Positions 1 through 9,706 are shown, counted from the first letter of the stretch. The stretch is 64,000 nt of DNA from AP-15 sp963846635 (GCA_963846635.1 CAWJXM010000019.1:176100-240099), one strand, 5' to 3'. Numbers and translations are program-made. The notes: a model not told the origin generated them from the letters alone.

Positions 1-126
1 CTCGACCGGATAGGCCGCCGACAGCCGGTCATGGAACCGCTCGGCGACCACCTTTGTGGTGGCGTCGTAATAGACATGAGCGTGATATCCATAGATCTTC
101 GGGTTCGGATTGGTCGGCGCGGGCAT
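1..126 (-). CDS. DOPA 4,5-dioxygenase family protein (N-terminal part, cut by window edge)
   Basis: The reverse strand reads 42 codons from an ATG at 126 to the window edge without a stop. The protein begins MPAPTNPNPKIYGYHAHVYY, followed by a helix ending in DRLSAAYPVE. The YHAHVYYD stretch is the opening beta strand of the DOPA 4,5-dioxygenase-like family, small ring-cleaving dioxygenases of roughly 110-120 residues whose metal ligands include early histidines. The remainder lies outside the window. The family call rests on this short stretch; the substrate is unknown. Confidence 0.7.
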   Translation of the reverse strand, partial: MPAPTNPNPKIYGYHAHVYYDATTKVVAERFHDRLSAAYPVE

Positions 127-254
127 CTTCGGAACTCCCTCGATGTACGATCCCGAATATTCGGGCGATCAACTTCGCCAAGATCCCACCTGTCGCCCCA
201 GCACGACAATCAATTTCGAGTTCGTCGGCGGCGGTAGGCGGAGTTGCCCCCCGA

Positions 255-775
255 CTACGCGAGGGTAGGCCGCGCCTTGTCGCCGCGCGCTGCGGTCGTG
301 TTCGGCTCCGGCCGCGTCGCGAGACAGGATGTAGCGCGCCTACCGAGCTTGACCTCCTTGACAAAGAGCTGGGTCTCGCCGCGCGCGCTTGACGACGAGC
401 GGCGTCAAGGGCCGCTCGTCATCGAGGACGAGGTGGCGGATGACGGCGCTGCTGCGCTCGCGGGCACCGAGAATGTATTCGAGCTCGCGCTTCTCCAATG
501 CCGCGATGGCCGTGGTGGAGATCATGCCGCGGCCCCCGCCTTCGCAGGAGCCGACGACGCACACCCGGCCAAATGGAAGCGTTCGCGCAGACGGTCGACC
601 ACCGGCGACAGAACCCCCGCATCAGCGGTGCTGCCCGGCAGCATCTCGGTGCAAATCGGCCGCCCACCGCCATCGATGACCACGGCCAGGCTTTATTTGC
701 GACAGAAGCGGCAACAGGCCCTTCCGCTCGCTGGTTCATGGATGCTTGCCAGGTGCAGACCGAAGTGTGCTCCGC
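255..775 (-). pseudogene. Degenerate IS1634/IS4-like transposase
   Basis: Three reverse-strand frames must be joined to read one transposase. The first, near 640-680, contains VIDGGGRPICTEMLPGST. The second, near 390-530, contains GRGMISTTAIAALEKRELEY and YILGARERS. The third, near 255-390, contains ETQLFVKEVKLG. These follow in the order expected for the DDE core of IS1634-type transposases, where the conserved D-R/G-M precedes an IAALE helix. At least two frameshifts and both missing ends make it inactive. No terminal repeats were found. Confidence 0.65.
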
Positions 776-845
776 TTGATCAGGAGAACCGTTCTGGCGG
801 CGGCGCGGAGCGGGTAGGACATGACCGTATCGTGGAGTCGAGACC

Positions 846-1320
846 ATGAACCTCCTGATTCAGATTATCGGTGCGGCGATTGTTGTTCTGACCCTTGTGG
901 ACGTCTTCTTTACGGTCCTGTTCCCTGCGAGCGGAAGGGCCCGTCCGCAAGCCGCTGGCATGGGCAGTTTGGTGCATTTTCCATTCGATCGGGACGATTA
1001 CGAGCAGTCAGCGGCGCCGCAATCTTCTTTCCTACAGCGGCCCTGTCCTGTTTACCGTCACCTTCGCGGCTTGGTTGGTGCTTCTGGTGATCGGTTGGGC
1101 AATGATCTACAAGCCCGCGATCGGGACAGCGATCACCGCGTCGGCTGGTACAACCAACTCAAGCTGGGTAACTGCAATCTATTTTAGCAGCTTCGATCTT
1201 ACGACACTCGGTGTCGGTGATGTGTCGCCGAAAACCGATCTCTATCGGCGGCTTACGATCACCGAGGCTTCGGTCGGGTTTGCCGTATTCAGCATCAAGC
1301 TGCTGTCGCTCGGCTGTCGC
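846..1320 (+). pseudogene. Two-TM potassium channel family protein, frameshifted
   Basis: The start MNLLIQIIGAAIVVLTLVDV is a first membrane helix. About 90 bp later the reading moves to another frame, which carries a second hydrophobic helix (GPVLFTVTFAAWLVLLVIGW), a pore helix (SSWVTAIYFSSFDLTTLG) and the filter-like GVGD. This is the layout of bacterial two-TM ion channels, which conduct K+ through the inner membrane. Canonical filters are GYGD or GFGD; here V replaces the aromatic residue. Homology is lost after about 1320. It cannot make a full channel as written. Confidence 0.65.
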
Positions 1321-1882
1321 GGGCCGGCGTTACGATCCGTGGCGATGCGGATAGGGCAGCTGAGGAATACATCGCCCTCCGGGCTCGATGGGATCAGCCG
1401 CTGCGGAAGGTTGCGGAGTTCATGCTTTACGAATAGGAATCGTAAGAGCCTACGAACATGCGATGAGGATCGCAGGGCAACCGGGCCATGATCTTGAGCT
1501 TGAGAAGCTGATGCGTAAGCGTTCGGTTTGGCCGTGGTCAGCGGCGGTGTCGGCGGTCGGGGACTGGTAACCCAGGGCATCGGTTTTGACTAAACTGCTC
1601 TTGCTCTATGCCAGCGGGCTTACCATCACACCGGTCAGCGAGCGCGTGAACAATATTCAGAATAACGATGTGGAGCTACTCTCACCATTATCAGCAGCTT
1701 GAGCGTTACCACCCGTATCCAGGCGCAAAATTGGTGACGGGAAGACTCGGTACTTCGCCGCAATGCGGCTCCCATCACGCCAACCAGATATTTCGAACAC
1801 CTTGCACAAGGTTCACGATCCAATGACCGTCATCCGTGATGCACCGGCCTTGACAAGCCCTGGGACGATATTGGCGAGTGGG
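1321..1882. other. Decayed stretch without an assignable gene
   Basis: Short readable peptides occur in changing frames (for example RWDQPLRKVAEFMLYE near 1390-1435), each ended by a stop within tens of codons. It may be the worn-out C-terminal part of the channel gene or of a second gene. No intact frame, repeat or RNA gene was seen. Confidence 0.5.
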
Positions 1883-3241
1883 ATTAGGCGGATGCCTCGG
1901 GCTTGTAATGCTCGGTTCGGAACAAGCCGCGTTCGAACGCAAGGTAACTGTCTTTGGTCATCACCGGTTTGAACGCGGCGAGAATCTTCCTCGCCGGCAC
2001 GGCGTCGCCGTACAACAGGTCGATTGCGGTCATGGCCAGCAGCTTGGCCGGGGTCAGATAAGCGTGCTCCGGCTCGCTGATCCGAAAATCGGCGCCATGG
2101 GTCTTGCCGACGGCCGAGGCGAGATACGGGATGTATGACCGGCTTCAGATGGGTAATGTCGCCCATATCGGTTGAGCCGGTCCGGTGGCCGCCAATGTCG
2201 AAGGAGCCAGGGCCAAAGAGCGTCTCGACGTTTCCGCCGAAAACTTGGGCCATCTCCCGGTTATTGCGCTGCGGTAGATAGCCGGGGATCGTGTTGATCT
2301 CGACCTCGGCACCCATCGCCATGGCGCCGGCGCGCAGGCAACGATCGACCTTCATGTTGGCATCGAGGATCGCCTCGCGCGAGCCCCCTCGGACAAAGGT
2401 TTCCATATGCACTTCAGCCGGCACGACGCTGACCGCGTCGCCGCCCTTCGTGATGATCGGATGGATGCGGATCGTGTCGCGGTCGTAGAAGGTTTCGCGC
2501 TGGGCATGGATCGCGTTCAGCGCAATCATTGCCGCGGAGAGCGCGTTGATACCGAGCTGCGGCGCACCGCCGGCATGCGAGGCGCGTCCCAAAAAGCGGA
2601 TCTGCTTGACCACCGCGCCGTTCGAGCTGTCGGCGATATAGGAGCGCTTCGCCATCTGGTCGTGTGAGCCGACATGGATCATCATGGCCATGTCGATATC
2701 ATCGAAATGGTCTTTGGCAACGAGTTCGGGCTTGCCGAGCAGGAATTCGATCTCGCCGCGTTCCTTTCGGCGCAGCCGCTCCTCGACATCGATGAACTCC
2801 TCGGCGGGGACGGCGAAAAACACCAGTTCGCCAGCGAGGTGGTCGCTCGCGCCGATCGCCGACAAGCCCATTGCGACCCCGAGCATGCCGGCGATCTGGG
2901 CATTGTGGCCGCAGCTATGCGCCGCCCCGGTGTGGGGGTCGGCAAGCGGATGATCTGAGGTGCGCAAGCTGTCGAGCTCACCAATGAAGGCGAGGCGCGG
3001 ACCGGACGCCTTGCCCTTGAGCCGACCCTTCACGCCCGTCAATGCGAGACCGGTTTGGGGCTCGAGGCCGAGGGTGCGCATCCGCTCGGCAACGAGTGCC
3101 GCGGTCTTGTCCTCGTTGAAGCCGGTCTCCGGATGATGAAGGATCCTTTCGCCGAGCTCGATGATCTCGTTCCCATTGCGATCGATCGCCTCGCAGACCG
3201 CGCGTTTCAGCTCGTCCTTACTCGTCCTTACTCGTCATCAT
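1883..3241 (-). pseudogene. M20-family metallo-hydrolase (amidohydrolase), two frameshifts
   Basis: The long central frame encodes an M20/M40-type metallopeptidase: PHTGAAHSCGHNAQIAGMLG and a downstream EEF carry the expected His, Asp and Glu metal and catalytic residues, and GRASHAGGAPQLGINAL opens the lid domain. Such enzymes hydrolyse N-acyl or peptide bonds; the substrate here is unknown. Two lesions are visible. A perfect 10-bp tandem duplication at 3211-3230 lies seven codons inside the natural start (MTSKDEL...) and introduces a stop. One extra C near 2133 then shifts the C-terminus, which reads on correctly in the next frame to ERGLFRTEHYKPEASA and a stop at 1883. Undoing both restores a full-length enzyme of about 450 residues. 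Confidence 0.85.
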
Positions 3242-3812
3242 GCCCCCGTACCGCGCCGATCCACGGTCCCCCGTGGTAATAACATGCGAGCTCGTGATAC
3301 CGGAGGATCTTTTTCGACCCGGCCCGCTGCCCAGGTCAGGCGGTAGCAATCATCGCGGTGTTCCCGATTATCACGTAAAGAAACCAGCAAACTTGCCCAA
3401 AAGCGGATTGCTTCGGGATGATTGCGTAGAGACGGAGCGTTTTGTCCGCGTAGAACGCGCGAGCGCACCCCCACACGAGGAGGCACGGAAATGGCCCGCC
3501 GCGGCCCGCCCCGGAAAGTTACCTATTTTGATCGTCCCGCCGCGCCTCGCGCGTAATACCATCATCGAGTTCGAGATCCGATGTCGGTCGCCGCTTCCGC
3601 TGCACGATGCGCTTCGATTGTGGCCGGCTCGACCCCGGCGCGATGATCCGACCGGTACCCGGCAAATGGCATCCGCGTATGCCCGAGCGCCTCGACCAAG
3701 ATGAGCTTGCCGATTGGCGTGCCGGTCGCAATGCGATCTATCAGCTCGCTGCGCTGACGATTGGCGTCCGCCTCGCGGTTGCCGACGCATAGACCGTGGG
3801 CGTCGCGTGTTG
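3242..3812. other. Unassigned stretch
   Basis: No convincing gene. One reverse frame near 3590-3760 is stop-free with protein-like composition (IDRIATGTPIGKLILVEALG) but has no ATG and matches nothing I recognise. Confidence 0.4.
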
Positions 3813-4172
3813 TCAGCCGCAGCGTAAAATGCGCTCGATTTGGTCCACGGGAACCCCATAGAGGTCGGCCACCTGCGCAACCGTCATTCCGTATCTCGCC
3901 AAGGTGCGGATGCGTGCAAATTGCGAGCGTGGCATTTCACACCTCGGCGGCGCGGACGCGACCGAACTTTCGGGCTCATTGTGCCGTGCCGGTGATGGCG
4001 AGATTATTCGGAGCACACGCGGCTTGCGCGCCGGTTGCTCAGTTGACGGAGGATCCGGAACTGATGGCGTGCTGACTGGTGGTTTCGCTGTGAAGACTGC
4101 TTCGGCGGCTTGGCGCGCTCTGGTACCCCGGTCGCGATCATTACTGAACTGCCGTTGCTCTCGGCTAGCCAA
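3813..4172 (-). CDS. Small protein with C-terminal helix-turn-helix-like segment
   Basis: An alanine/proline-rich N-terminus leads to a C-terminal segment containing RTLARYGMTVAQVADLYG, then a recognition-like helix (VPVDQIERILRCG). This resembles helix-turn-helix motifs in small rhizobial proteins of unknown role. The start is uncertain. A TTG at 4172 is chosen because the stop-free frame upstream, to an ATG at 4349, looks non-coding. IS copy A sits about 275 bp upstream and may have removed the promoter. Function unknown. Confidence 0.5.
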   Translation of the reverse strand: MASREQRQFSNDRDRGTRARQAAEAVFTAKPPVSTPSVPDPPSTEQPARKPRVLRIISPSPARHNEPESSVASAPPRCEMPRSQFARIRTLARYGMTVAQVADLYGVPVDQIERILRCG

Positions 4173-4472
4173 GGTTTGCTCCGTTCTATTTGCGATAATG
4201 GAATTCGTTAACTGTAGGAACGTTGAGAATCGGGGTGAAGATCCGGAAGCGCGGGTACCCTCAGGCGCGGAACGCCAGTGCCACCTCACAAGGCGCGAAA
4301 TGCCGAACATGGAACTCGGCGGGCAACCATCTTCGGCAGTTGGCGGCAATGTTGAGATCTCGACTTCGCGAACAGCGCGTTTCCGTGCGCCAACGCATCC
4401 GGTGGCGCCCGCTCACGCAGTCTCGAATATCGACCGTTTTCCATAATCTGGACTTTGGCGCTTTTGGGGAGG

Positions 4473-5876
4473 TCAAGCGGCGTAGGACATCAGCTCTGCC
4501 AGACGCTGCTCCAAGGGCCTGGGATTTTCGGCGGTTCGTGCGCGTGCGCGCCAAGTTGGATAATCGTCCCGCCATAGGATCGGGCTCACCGCCTCCTCCG
4601 CCCACAGCACCCGTCTGACAGCAGCGAGACAGTCCGCGAACGTCGGATCCGGCTTGCGGTACCAGGCAGCGCCGAGCACCGCGAGCGTACCGGTCCTTTC
4701 GGCCTGATTGGCCGCCCACAGCGTCACCAGCGAGAACAGACCGAGCAGCAACGGCGTGGTCCGGTGGATGGCCCGATCCGACCACTGCCGTTGGGTCTCG
4801 AAGCCGAGATGGCGCCGGGTCTCTTGGAAGGTGGGCTCGACCGCCCAGCGCCTCGCATACCATGTCAGGATCTGCAGCGCTGATTGCGCGGGATCGGAGC
4901 AGACGAACACGCGCGTCTCGGCGCGCCCGGTCGGGTCCCGAGTCAGCACCCAGCGCACTGGCATAGTCTTGCCGTGCGCGCTCCATAGCGCCGTGCCGGT
5001 CGCGACATCGACCGCCCGCTCCGTCCTGCCGTCCTTCGTCTGCCATCCCGGGATGGTCATGCGCACCCACTCGGTGGCTTTCCGCACCGCCCGCGTCCGC
5101 GGCGTCAACTGGCGGGTGCCGCGTACACGCGGCCGGCCTTTCTGGCCTTTCTTGCGCGGCGGGGGCGGGTTGAAGAAGCGTGCGTCCAGGCGGCAGCGCG
5201 CCACGCACACCGCGCGCTCTCGCAGCGCCCAGAACACGTCGAGGCTGGCGTAGGCGCCGTCTGCCACCATCACCAGCCGTCGGCCCGGACACCAGCGGGC
5301 GACCAGCCGCATGGCCCAGGCAGCCTTCTCCGGCAGTGTCTGGTGTCGCCGCTGCCGCCTGGTATCAACCTGCTCTGAGCGGCTCAGGATCGTCAGGAAC
5401 GGCAGCCCCCATGTGCGTCTGGCAAAACCGGGCCTGACCACCACCTGCAACGACAGCCACCGCAAGCCCTCGGTCTTGACGAAGAAACCGCGGCTCGAGC
5501 GCACTGCATCGCGCCAGATCCCCTTGTCGCGGATCCTGGCGCCGCGTCGCCGTTCGACGGAGTCATCCACGGCAATGACCAACGGCTCGTCATCCGGTAC
5601 GAACGCCTTCTGCAGCAGGCCAAGCAGGATCTTCGCCCCTTGCAGGCCCGACCACTGCGCGCACGAGAGGAACCGATGGAACCGGCTGAACCCCTTGTCC
5701 GCGGCGCCGTCCACCGCCCGCAGGGCGGCGCACACCGTCCGTCGGTTGAGGCACAGCAACGCTCCACTCGTCAGCGCCACCGCGTTCAGCCATGAGGGCC
5801 GCGTAAACATCGCCGCGAACGGCAGCAGCCACAGCTCCATTGCCCGGATGCCGCCGGATGCATCAACCTTCGCCAT
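4473..5876 (-). CDS. DDE transposase of the passenger IS (IS4/IS701-like), copy A
   Basis: About 467 residues. The catalytic triad fits IAVDD (about residue 104), MVADGAYASLD (about 206) and the E of RRWAVEPTFQETRRHLG (about 347), as in IS4/IS701-type DDE transposases. A basic, proline-rich loop (NPPPPRKKG) lies between the second Asp and the Glu. The ATG at 5876 is preferred over one five codons upstream because a GGGGGAG Shine-Dalgarno stands before it. It differs from copy B at only a few residues. It should cut and insert the 2.3-kb element. Exact IS family uncertain. Confidence 0.85.
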   Translation of the reverse strand: MAKVDASGGIRAMELWLLPFAAMFTRPSWLNAVALTSGALLCLNRRTVCAALRAVDGAADKGFSRFHRFLSCAQWSGLQGAKILLGLLQKAFVPDDEPLVIAVDDSVERRRGARIRDKGIWRDAVRSSRGFFVKTEGLRWLSLQVVVRPGFARRTWGLPFLTILSRSEQVDTRRQRRHQTLPEKAAWAMRLVARWCPGRRLVMVADGAYASLDVFWALRERAVCVARCRLDARFFNPPPPRKKGQKGRPRVRGTRQLTPRTRAVRKATEWVRMTIPGWQTKDGRTERAVDVATGTALWSAHGKTMPVRWVLTRDPTGRAETRVFVCSDPAQSALQILTWYARRWAVEPTFQETRRHLGFETQRQWSDRAIHRTTPLLLGLFSLVTLWAANQAERTGTLAVLGAAWYRKPDPTFADCLAAVRRVLWAEEAVSPILWRDDYPTWRARARTAENPRPLEQRLAELMSYAA

Positions 5877-5931
5877 GAGCCACTCCCCCAAAAGGCCATA
5901 CCGCGCCTCGTCTTGAGGGAAAGGAGGGAAG

Positions 5932-6708
5932 ATGGCCGGGTTGCCACAGGGACCACTTCGCCGCCTACTCTCCCGGCTGCCGTCGCGTCTGCTCGCGCGA
6001 CAACCTCCTGTCAGCCCGATGTCGCCGCCAGGGCTGCCTCCGGTGACCCGTGCCGAGATCTTGTCCCGCTATCGTCACCTGCGCCAGATCAGCAAGGAAC
6101 AGCACGAGGCTGTCCTGGACATCACCGCTGCCGACGTGCTGCTCGACTGGGCCAGGCGGATCGATCTGACGCAAGGCAGGACGGTGATATCGGACAACGA
6201 ATATGAAATTGTGCTCGCCGAGGATCTGGCGATTTATCTGGCCCGGTTGGGCCGCCCACACCCGCTCGACCGTTACGCCCGAGCTGCAGGTTTTGCGCCT
6301 GGCTCCGACGAAGCGATCGTGCTCGAGGCCATGCGCCATGCCCGTTTCTCGCTCTGGCACATTGAGCGGCACCACGAAACTACCGGTCTGATCTTGCGCG
6401 ACCTGCTGCGCGACGAGGAGATCTGGCTAATCGACGAGGCCCTAGCGAAGAACGTGCGGCCGGGACAGGAGATGGCCGCACGCCTCATCGTACCCGACCG
6501 CTTCGCAATGACGGCTCGCGTCATTGTGCCGATCATCCCGGCTCTGATGACACGCGCGGAGCTGATGGAAGAAGTGTCCATCAGAGCCCCTGCTTTGAGA
6601 AGCCTCCAAGGAAAGGCCCTTGCTGGGGACCCCCGTCTTGCCATCGGCATCTATCGCGCCGCCGTGGCCACGGGAGCAATGGACTTCGTCCGCTTCAAGC
6701 GAAAATAG
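5932..6708 (+). CDS. Passenger gene of the IS, uncharacterised 258-aa protein, copy A
   Basis: Divergent from the transposase, with about 55 bp between the starts and an AAGGAGG ribosome site just before the ATG. The protein has no membrane segment or signal peptide. It is mostly helical, with conserved-looking blocks such as VTRAEILSRYRHLRQISKEQ, ISDNEYEIVLAEDLAIYLAR and RYARAAGFAPGSDEAIVLEA. I recall similar uncharacterised proteins in rhizobia but know no function. Both copies are intact at the same length, so the gene appears to travel with the IS. It could be a transposition accessory or regulator, or true cargo. Confidence 0.8.
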   Translation: MAGLPQGPLRRLLSRLPSRLLARQPPVSPMSPPGLPPVTRAEILSRYRHLRQISKEQHEAVLDITAADVLLDWARRIDLTQGRTVISDNEYEIVLAEDLAIYLARLGRPHPLDRYARAAGFAPGSDEAIVLEAMRHARFSLWHIERHHETTGLILRDLLRDEEIWLIDEALAKNVRPGQEMAARLIVPDRFAMTARVIVPIIPALMTRAELMEEVSIRAPALRSLQGKALAGDPRLAIGIYRAAVATGAMDFVRFKRK

Positions 6709-6721
6709 GCCAACCTTTCGC

Positions 6722-7438
6722 TTACAAACGCACCCCAGCTCCCCTCAAAAGCGCTAAAGTCCAGATAATGCCAATTCGCCCAAAGCAAACGAGGCATAGC
6801 GAGAAGCCGAGCAATATCAGCGTGCCGGGCTCGGGGATCGGCACCGGCGGGTCGCTGAAGGCGATATTGTCAATTTCAAATCCGAAATCGCTCGTGCTCA
6901 ATACGACCTCGTTATAAAAATCGTCGATGAGATAAAAATCGATGTAACGGTTGGACAGCGAGGATTGCTGGTCGCCATTGGCAACAAGCCCGGTCAGACT
7001 GGCGACTACAGTACCGGAGAATGTTGCGATCTGCCGGCCGTCTTCAAGAAACGTGATTGCATTGTAGCTATCCATTGACCCCCAATAAAGGCCGAAATAA
7101 TTCTCCGGGCTAGAGAAGGCGAGATTGGCGACACCTGTTGCGGAAGGATACGAGACGGTGAAGTATCTGATCGGGTCGCCAGCCGGTTGTGCGAATTTGC
7201 CGGGAAGACTGTCGTCCTCTATGGCGCCGTTCCCCGTCAGTGTCCCGCCAGCGAAGTCGTAAGATTGCAGCTCGCCCACTGGAAGATCGTCGAAGGTAAG
7301 CACGCTTGCCCGGGGAGCATTCGGCAGCAACGCTCCCGGAGCCTCTGCCGAGATGTCGATCGCCGTCGCACGGGCACCAGAAGAGATCAACGAGATCGAT
7401 GCGACGACAATAGCGCAGTGGGGGATCTTCATCCTCAT
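6722..7438 (-). CDS. PEP-CTERM sorting domain protein, 3' end replaced by IS sequence
   Basis: An N-terminal signal peptide (MRMKIPHCAIVVASISLISS, then cleavage near ARA) precedes an exported beta-rich domain with an early LTFDDLPVGE. The C-terminus carries PIPEPGTLILLGFSLCLVCF, a PEP motif plus hydrophobic helix recognised by exosortase-type sorting. The expected arginine-rich tail is missing. The frame instead enters IS copy A at 6764, and its last 12 or so residues (WTLALLRGAGVRL) are encoded by the inverted repeat. Release from the membrane may therefore be impaired. No exosortase gene is in the window. Confidence 0.8.
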   Translation of the reverse strand: MRMKIPHCAIVVASISLISSGARATAIDISAEAPGALLPNAPRASVLTFDDLPVGELQSYDFAGGTLTGNGAIEDDSLPGKFAQPAGDPIRYFTVSYPSATGVANLAFSSPENYFGLYWGSMDSYNAITFLEDGRQIATFSGTVVASLTGLVANGDQQSSLSNRYIDFYLIDDFYNEVVLSTSDFGFEIDNIAFSDPPVPIPEPGTLILLGFSLCLVCFGRIGIIWTLALLRGAGVRL

Positions 7439-7803
7439 GGGATCCTGTTCTCTGCCGCAATCTTGAGCAGGGTTGATGCGCGTTTAACTGACATTCCCCG
7501 GACTTCCCGGCGATTTTAGGCTAAGATCGCGCTCTTTGGACGACTTTGGCAACGCAAATCGAATCTCAACAGGAATCGACCTATTCGAGCTGACCAGCAC
7601 CACATTTCCCAACCGCTGCAGGAGCCAGCCTGGCCCAGATCGAATTCGGCTTGCCATCGCCCACATCGGGATACCGGTGATATCAATGCCGCACTGGCGA
7701 TTAGCGTTTCCTGTGGCAGCGAATCATGGTCCTTGCATTTCAGGATGCAACTCTCGGTGATGTCGAAAGTCCGCGTCCGCGGGCGCCCACTGTTTTGGTC
7801 ATA
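7439..7803. other. Intergenic stretch upstream of the PEP-CTERM gene
   Basis: Short open frames on both strands, none with recognisable similarity or a good ribosome site. It presumably contains the promoter of the PEP-CTERM gene. Confidence 0.4.
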
Positions 7804-8100
7804 TCAGCGACCGATCGGGTGCAGATCTTGGACAATATCGAGGCCTTCCACCTGCTGTCGCGCCTGGACAAGTTTGAGAGCCGCCTCGATCAAATTGAGC
7901 TCTTCGGCGCTATAATCGCGCGGATCGAACGCCGCTTGCCCCGAATTCTCTTCTTGTGGATCAAAGTCCATTGGCCGCACTCCGGCGCGGTCGAGAACCG
8001 CGACTGCGGACACGGACCGGACCCGCTCGTCCTCAGCGGAGCTGATCTCCCTCGTGACCGGTGTCCTCACTCTGCGACATATCTCAGCGTTAGGCCGCAA
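7804..8100 (-). CDS. Hypothetical 98-aa acidic helical protein
   Basis: The sequence is acidic and helical, with FDPRDYSAEELNLIEAALKL followed by VQARQQVEGLDIVQDLHPIG. The composition is protein-like and differs from the arginine- and proline-rich shadow frames around it. No domain, signal peptide or membrane segment is seen. It stands alone, and function is unknown. Confidence 0.45.
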   Translation of the reverse strand: MRPNAEICRRVRTPVTREISSAEDERVRSVSAVAVLDRAGVRPMDFDPQEENSGQAAFDPRDYSAEELNLIEAALKLVQARQQVEGLDIVQDLHPIGR

Positions 8101-8755
8101 TCAAATCGCCGCTATCTGGACCAACATCACAGGCAGCCCAACCCTTCAGGCGTAGGCGGCTGATGGCAGTTGCCCGCTTGTCGATTGAAGTGGATACAAT
8201 CATTTTTGATATTGGCGTGGCTCAGATCGCGCACCGCCTCGGCGTGTCGTTATGATAGCCCCCGTCGATGTCGTGGCGCGGAAGCGCAATGGCCCCGCGC
8301 ACTTGAAGCGCACTTGAAGTGCACTTCTTTAATTATTTTTTGAACCTTCCGGCAGCGATGACGCTCACCCGCCGCACAACAAAATCTGGTCTGTTCGACT
8401 GGAAGACAAGGGGGTATGTGCATCAAAGCGCGTGGCCAATCTATTCCCTCGCCCAGAGCTCGCGACGCCTCGTTTCAAAGCGCCGTGCCACACAAATTCG
8501 GCAGCTTAAGACTCGGAGATCCGCTCGCCCCTACAGCAAAGCGCAGCTTGCGCATCGTTGGCGGTGATTGGGTCGTCTGCGTCGTGCTGTTGCCGACTGT
8601 GCTCGGGTGGAGTTTGACATGGGCGTGCGCGCTGTCGCTGGTCCGGAGCATGCCGGTTTGGCTCGCTGCGCTGATCTTCTTGCTCGGCTTGGCGTTGATC
8701 CCGCTGCGCTCTGCAGCGACGCCGAGGCCGAGGTGAACACAATCCGAGCGATGCT
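8101..8755. other. Unassigned stretch, possible membrane peptide
   Basis: No clear gene. A forward frame ending at 8736 has two hydrophobic runs (WVVCVVLLPTVLGWSLTWAC and VWLAALIFLLGLALIPL) after a poor, arginine-rich start. It could be the remains of a membrane protein, but I cannot support a call. Confidence 0.3.
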
Positions 8756-9001
8756 TTGGGACCAGGCCCGAGCCTGTCGGTGGCTTGCAATCGCTGCAGT
8801 ATCGGTGGTCTCGCTGGGGCGGCGTCCGTTGCCAATGCGCAGGAAAGCCTGCAAGCGCTGTCCCAAGACCCCAAACAATGGCCGATGGCGCTGCACGACT
8901 ATGCCAACACGCGCTTCAGCGCGCTCAACCAGATCAACACGAAAAACGTTGGCCAGCTTACTCTCACCTGGAGCTTTTCAGTCGGTACCGATGGAACCTG
9001 A
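8756..9001 (+). pseudogene. PQQ-dependent alcohol dehydrogenase, N-terminal fragment
   Basis: After a signal-like segment ending in ANAQ, the mature start contains LSQDPKQWPMALHDYANTRF and then LNQINTKNVGQLTLTWSFSV. This is the first blade of a quinoprotein methanol/ethanol dehydrogenase (XoxF/MxaF-type), periplasmic enzymes of about 600 residues. A stop follows after GTDGT, and no further propeller repeats are found. Less than a sixth of the gene remains. Confidence 0.75.
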
Positions 9002-9291
9002 CCCGCCGGGTGGCTGCAGCTCATGTCCCTGCGGACCACTACAATACATTGATGCCCATGCGTAATTTGAGGTTGCCGGCACCGCTCGCCCACCTCATTC
9101 AAATCTGGACGCAAGCTGCCGCGCGCCCATTCATTCGAACTTGGTGGGGCGTCCCCCTCGCTGCGCTCGGGCCGCGCGCTAGGCGCTGTGCGCCCGGAGC
9201 CGGCTTCCTTTCCTCCTATCCGGGGAGCCGTCTTCGCCCTGACGGGTGACGAGCGCCGACGCGGGCGCAAGCGGAACGTGCAAGCGCCCTC
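9002..9291. other. GC-rich stretch without a gene
   Basis: No supported gene. Low-complexity arginine/alanine frames only. It joins the dehydrogenase fragment to the ArdC fragment. Confidence 0.4.
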
Positions 9292-9597
9292 ATGTTTACG
9301 TGCGCCCCGCGGGGGCCGCCGGGAAAGAAGAGGAAAAGGACGGTGCGCGGACCCGTGACGCGTGCCACAGGCGAGAGAGAGCTTTCGCCCGCGCGTCATG
9401 GAGAACGCCCCTGCCGCACGCCGCCCCTGCCCACAAATCCTTCCGACCGCAGCCTCTACCAGGAAATCACCGACCGGATTATCGCCAAGTTCGAACAAGG
9501 TCGCCGGCCCTGGGTCCAGACTTAGGGCAGCGCCGCCGCTCCGCTCGGCGTGCCGAAAAACGCCGCGACCGGCCGTCCCTACAGCGGCACATCCTAG
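9292..9597 (+). pseudogene. ArdC-like antirestriction / ssDNA-binding protein, N-terminal fragment
   Basis: The frame contains SLYQEITDRIIAKFEQGRRP followed by WVQ, then a stop. It resumes with PLGVPKNAATGRPYSG before a second stop. This is the start of ArdC-type (DUF1738) proteins carried on plasmids and conjugative elements, where they bind single-stranded DNA and counter host restriction. The first stop and the early end make it a remnant. It lies just left of the tRNA-Gly fragment, so it is outside the integrative element. Confidence 0.7.
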
Positions 9598-9706
9598 ACA
9601 TTTCCCCGAATTTCCGCCGCGCGGTTCCCTTGAGGTCCCCCGCGGGACAATGGATCCGTTTCTCCACCGGACCCATCACGTACGTAATTGAGGTGGTGGA
9701 AAAACT

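Larger units (their letters stand above)
4448..6764. mobile_element. IS copy A (2317 bp): DDE transposase plus divergent passenger gene
   Basis: Near-perfect terminal inverted repeats bound the element. The left end begins CTGGACTTTGGCGCTTTTGG; the right end, read inward, begins CTGGACTTTAGCGCTTTTGA. The 5-bp sequence ATAAT lies directly on both sides (4443-4447 and 6765-6769), as a target-site duplication. A second copy of identical length lies at 16577-18893. It contains a transposase gene and a divergently oriented gene that is not a transposase. Insertion was into the 3' end of the PEP-CTERM gene. Confidence 0.9.
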
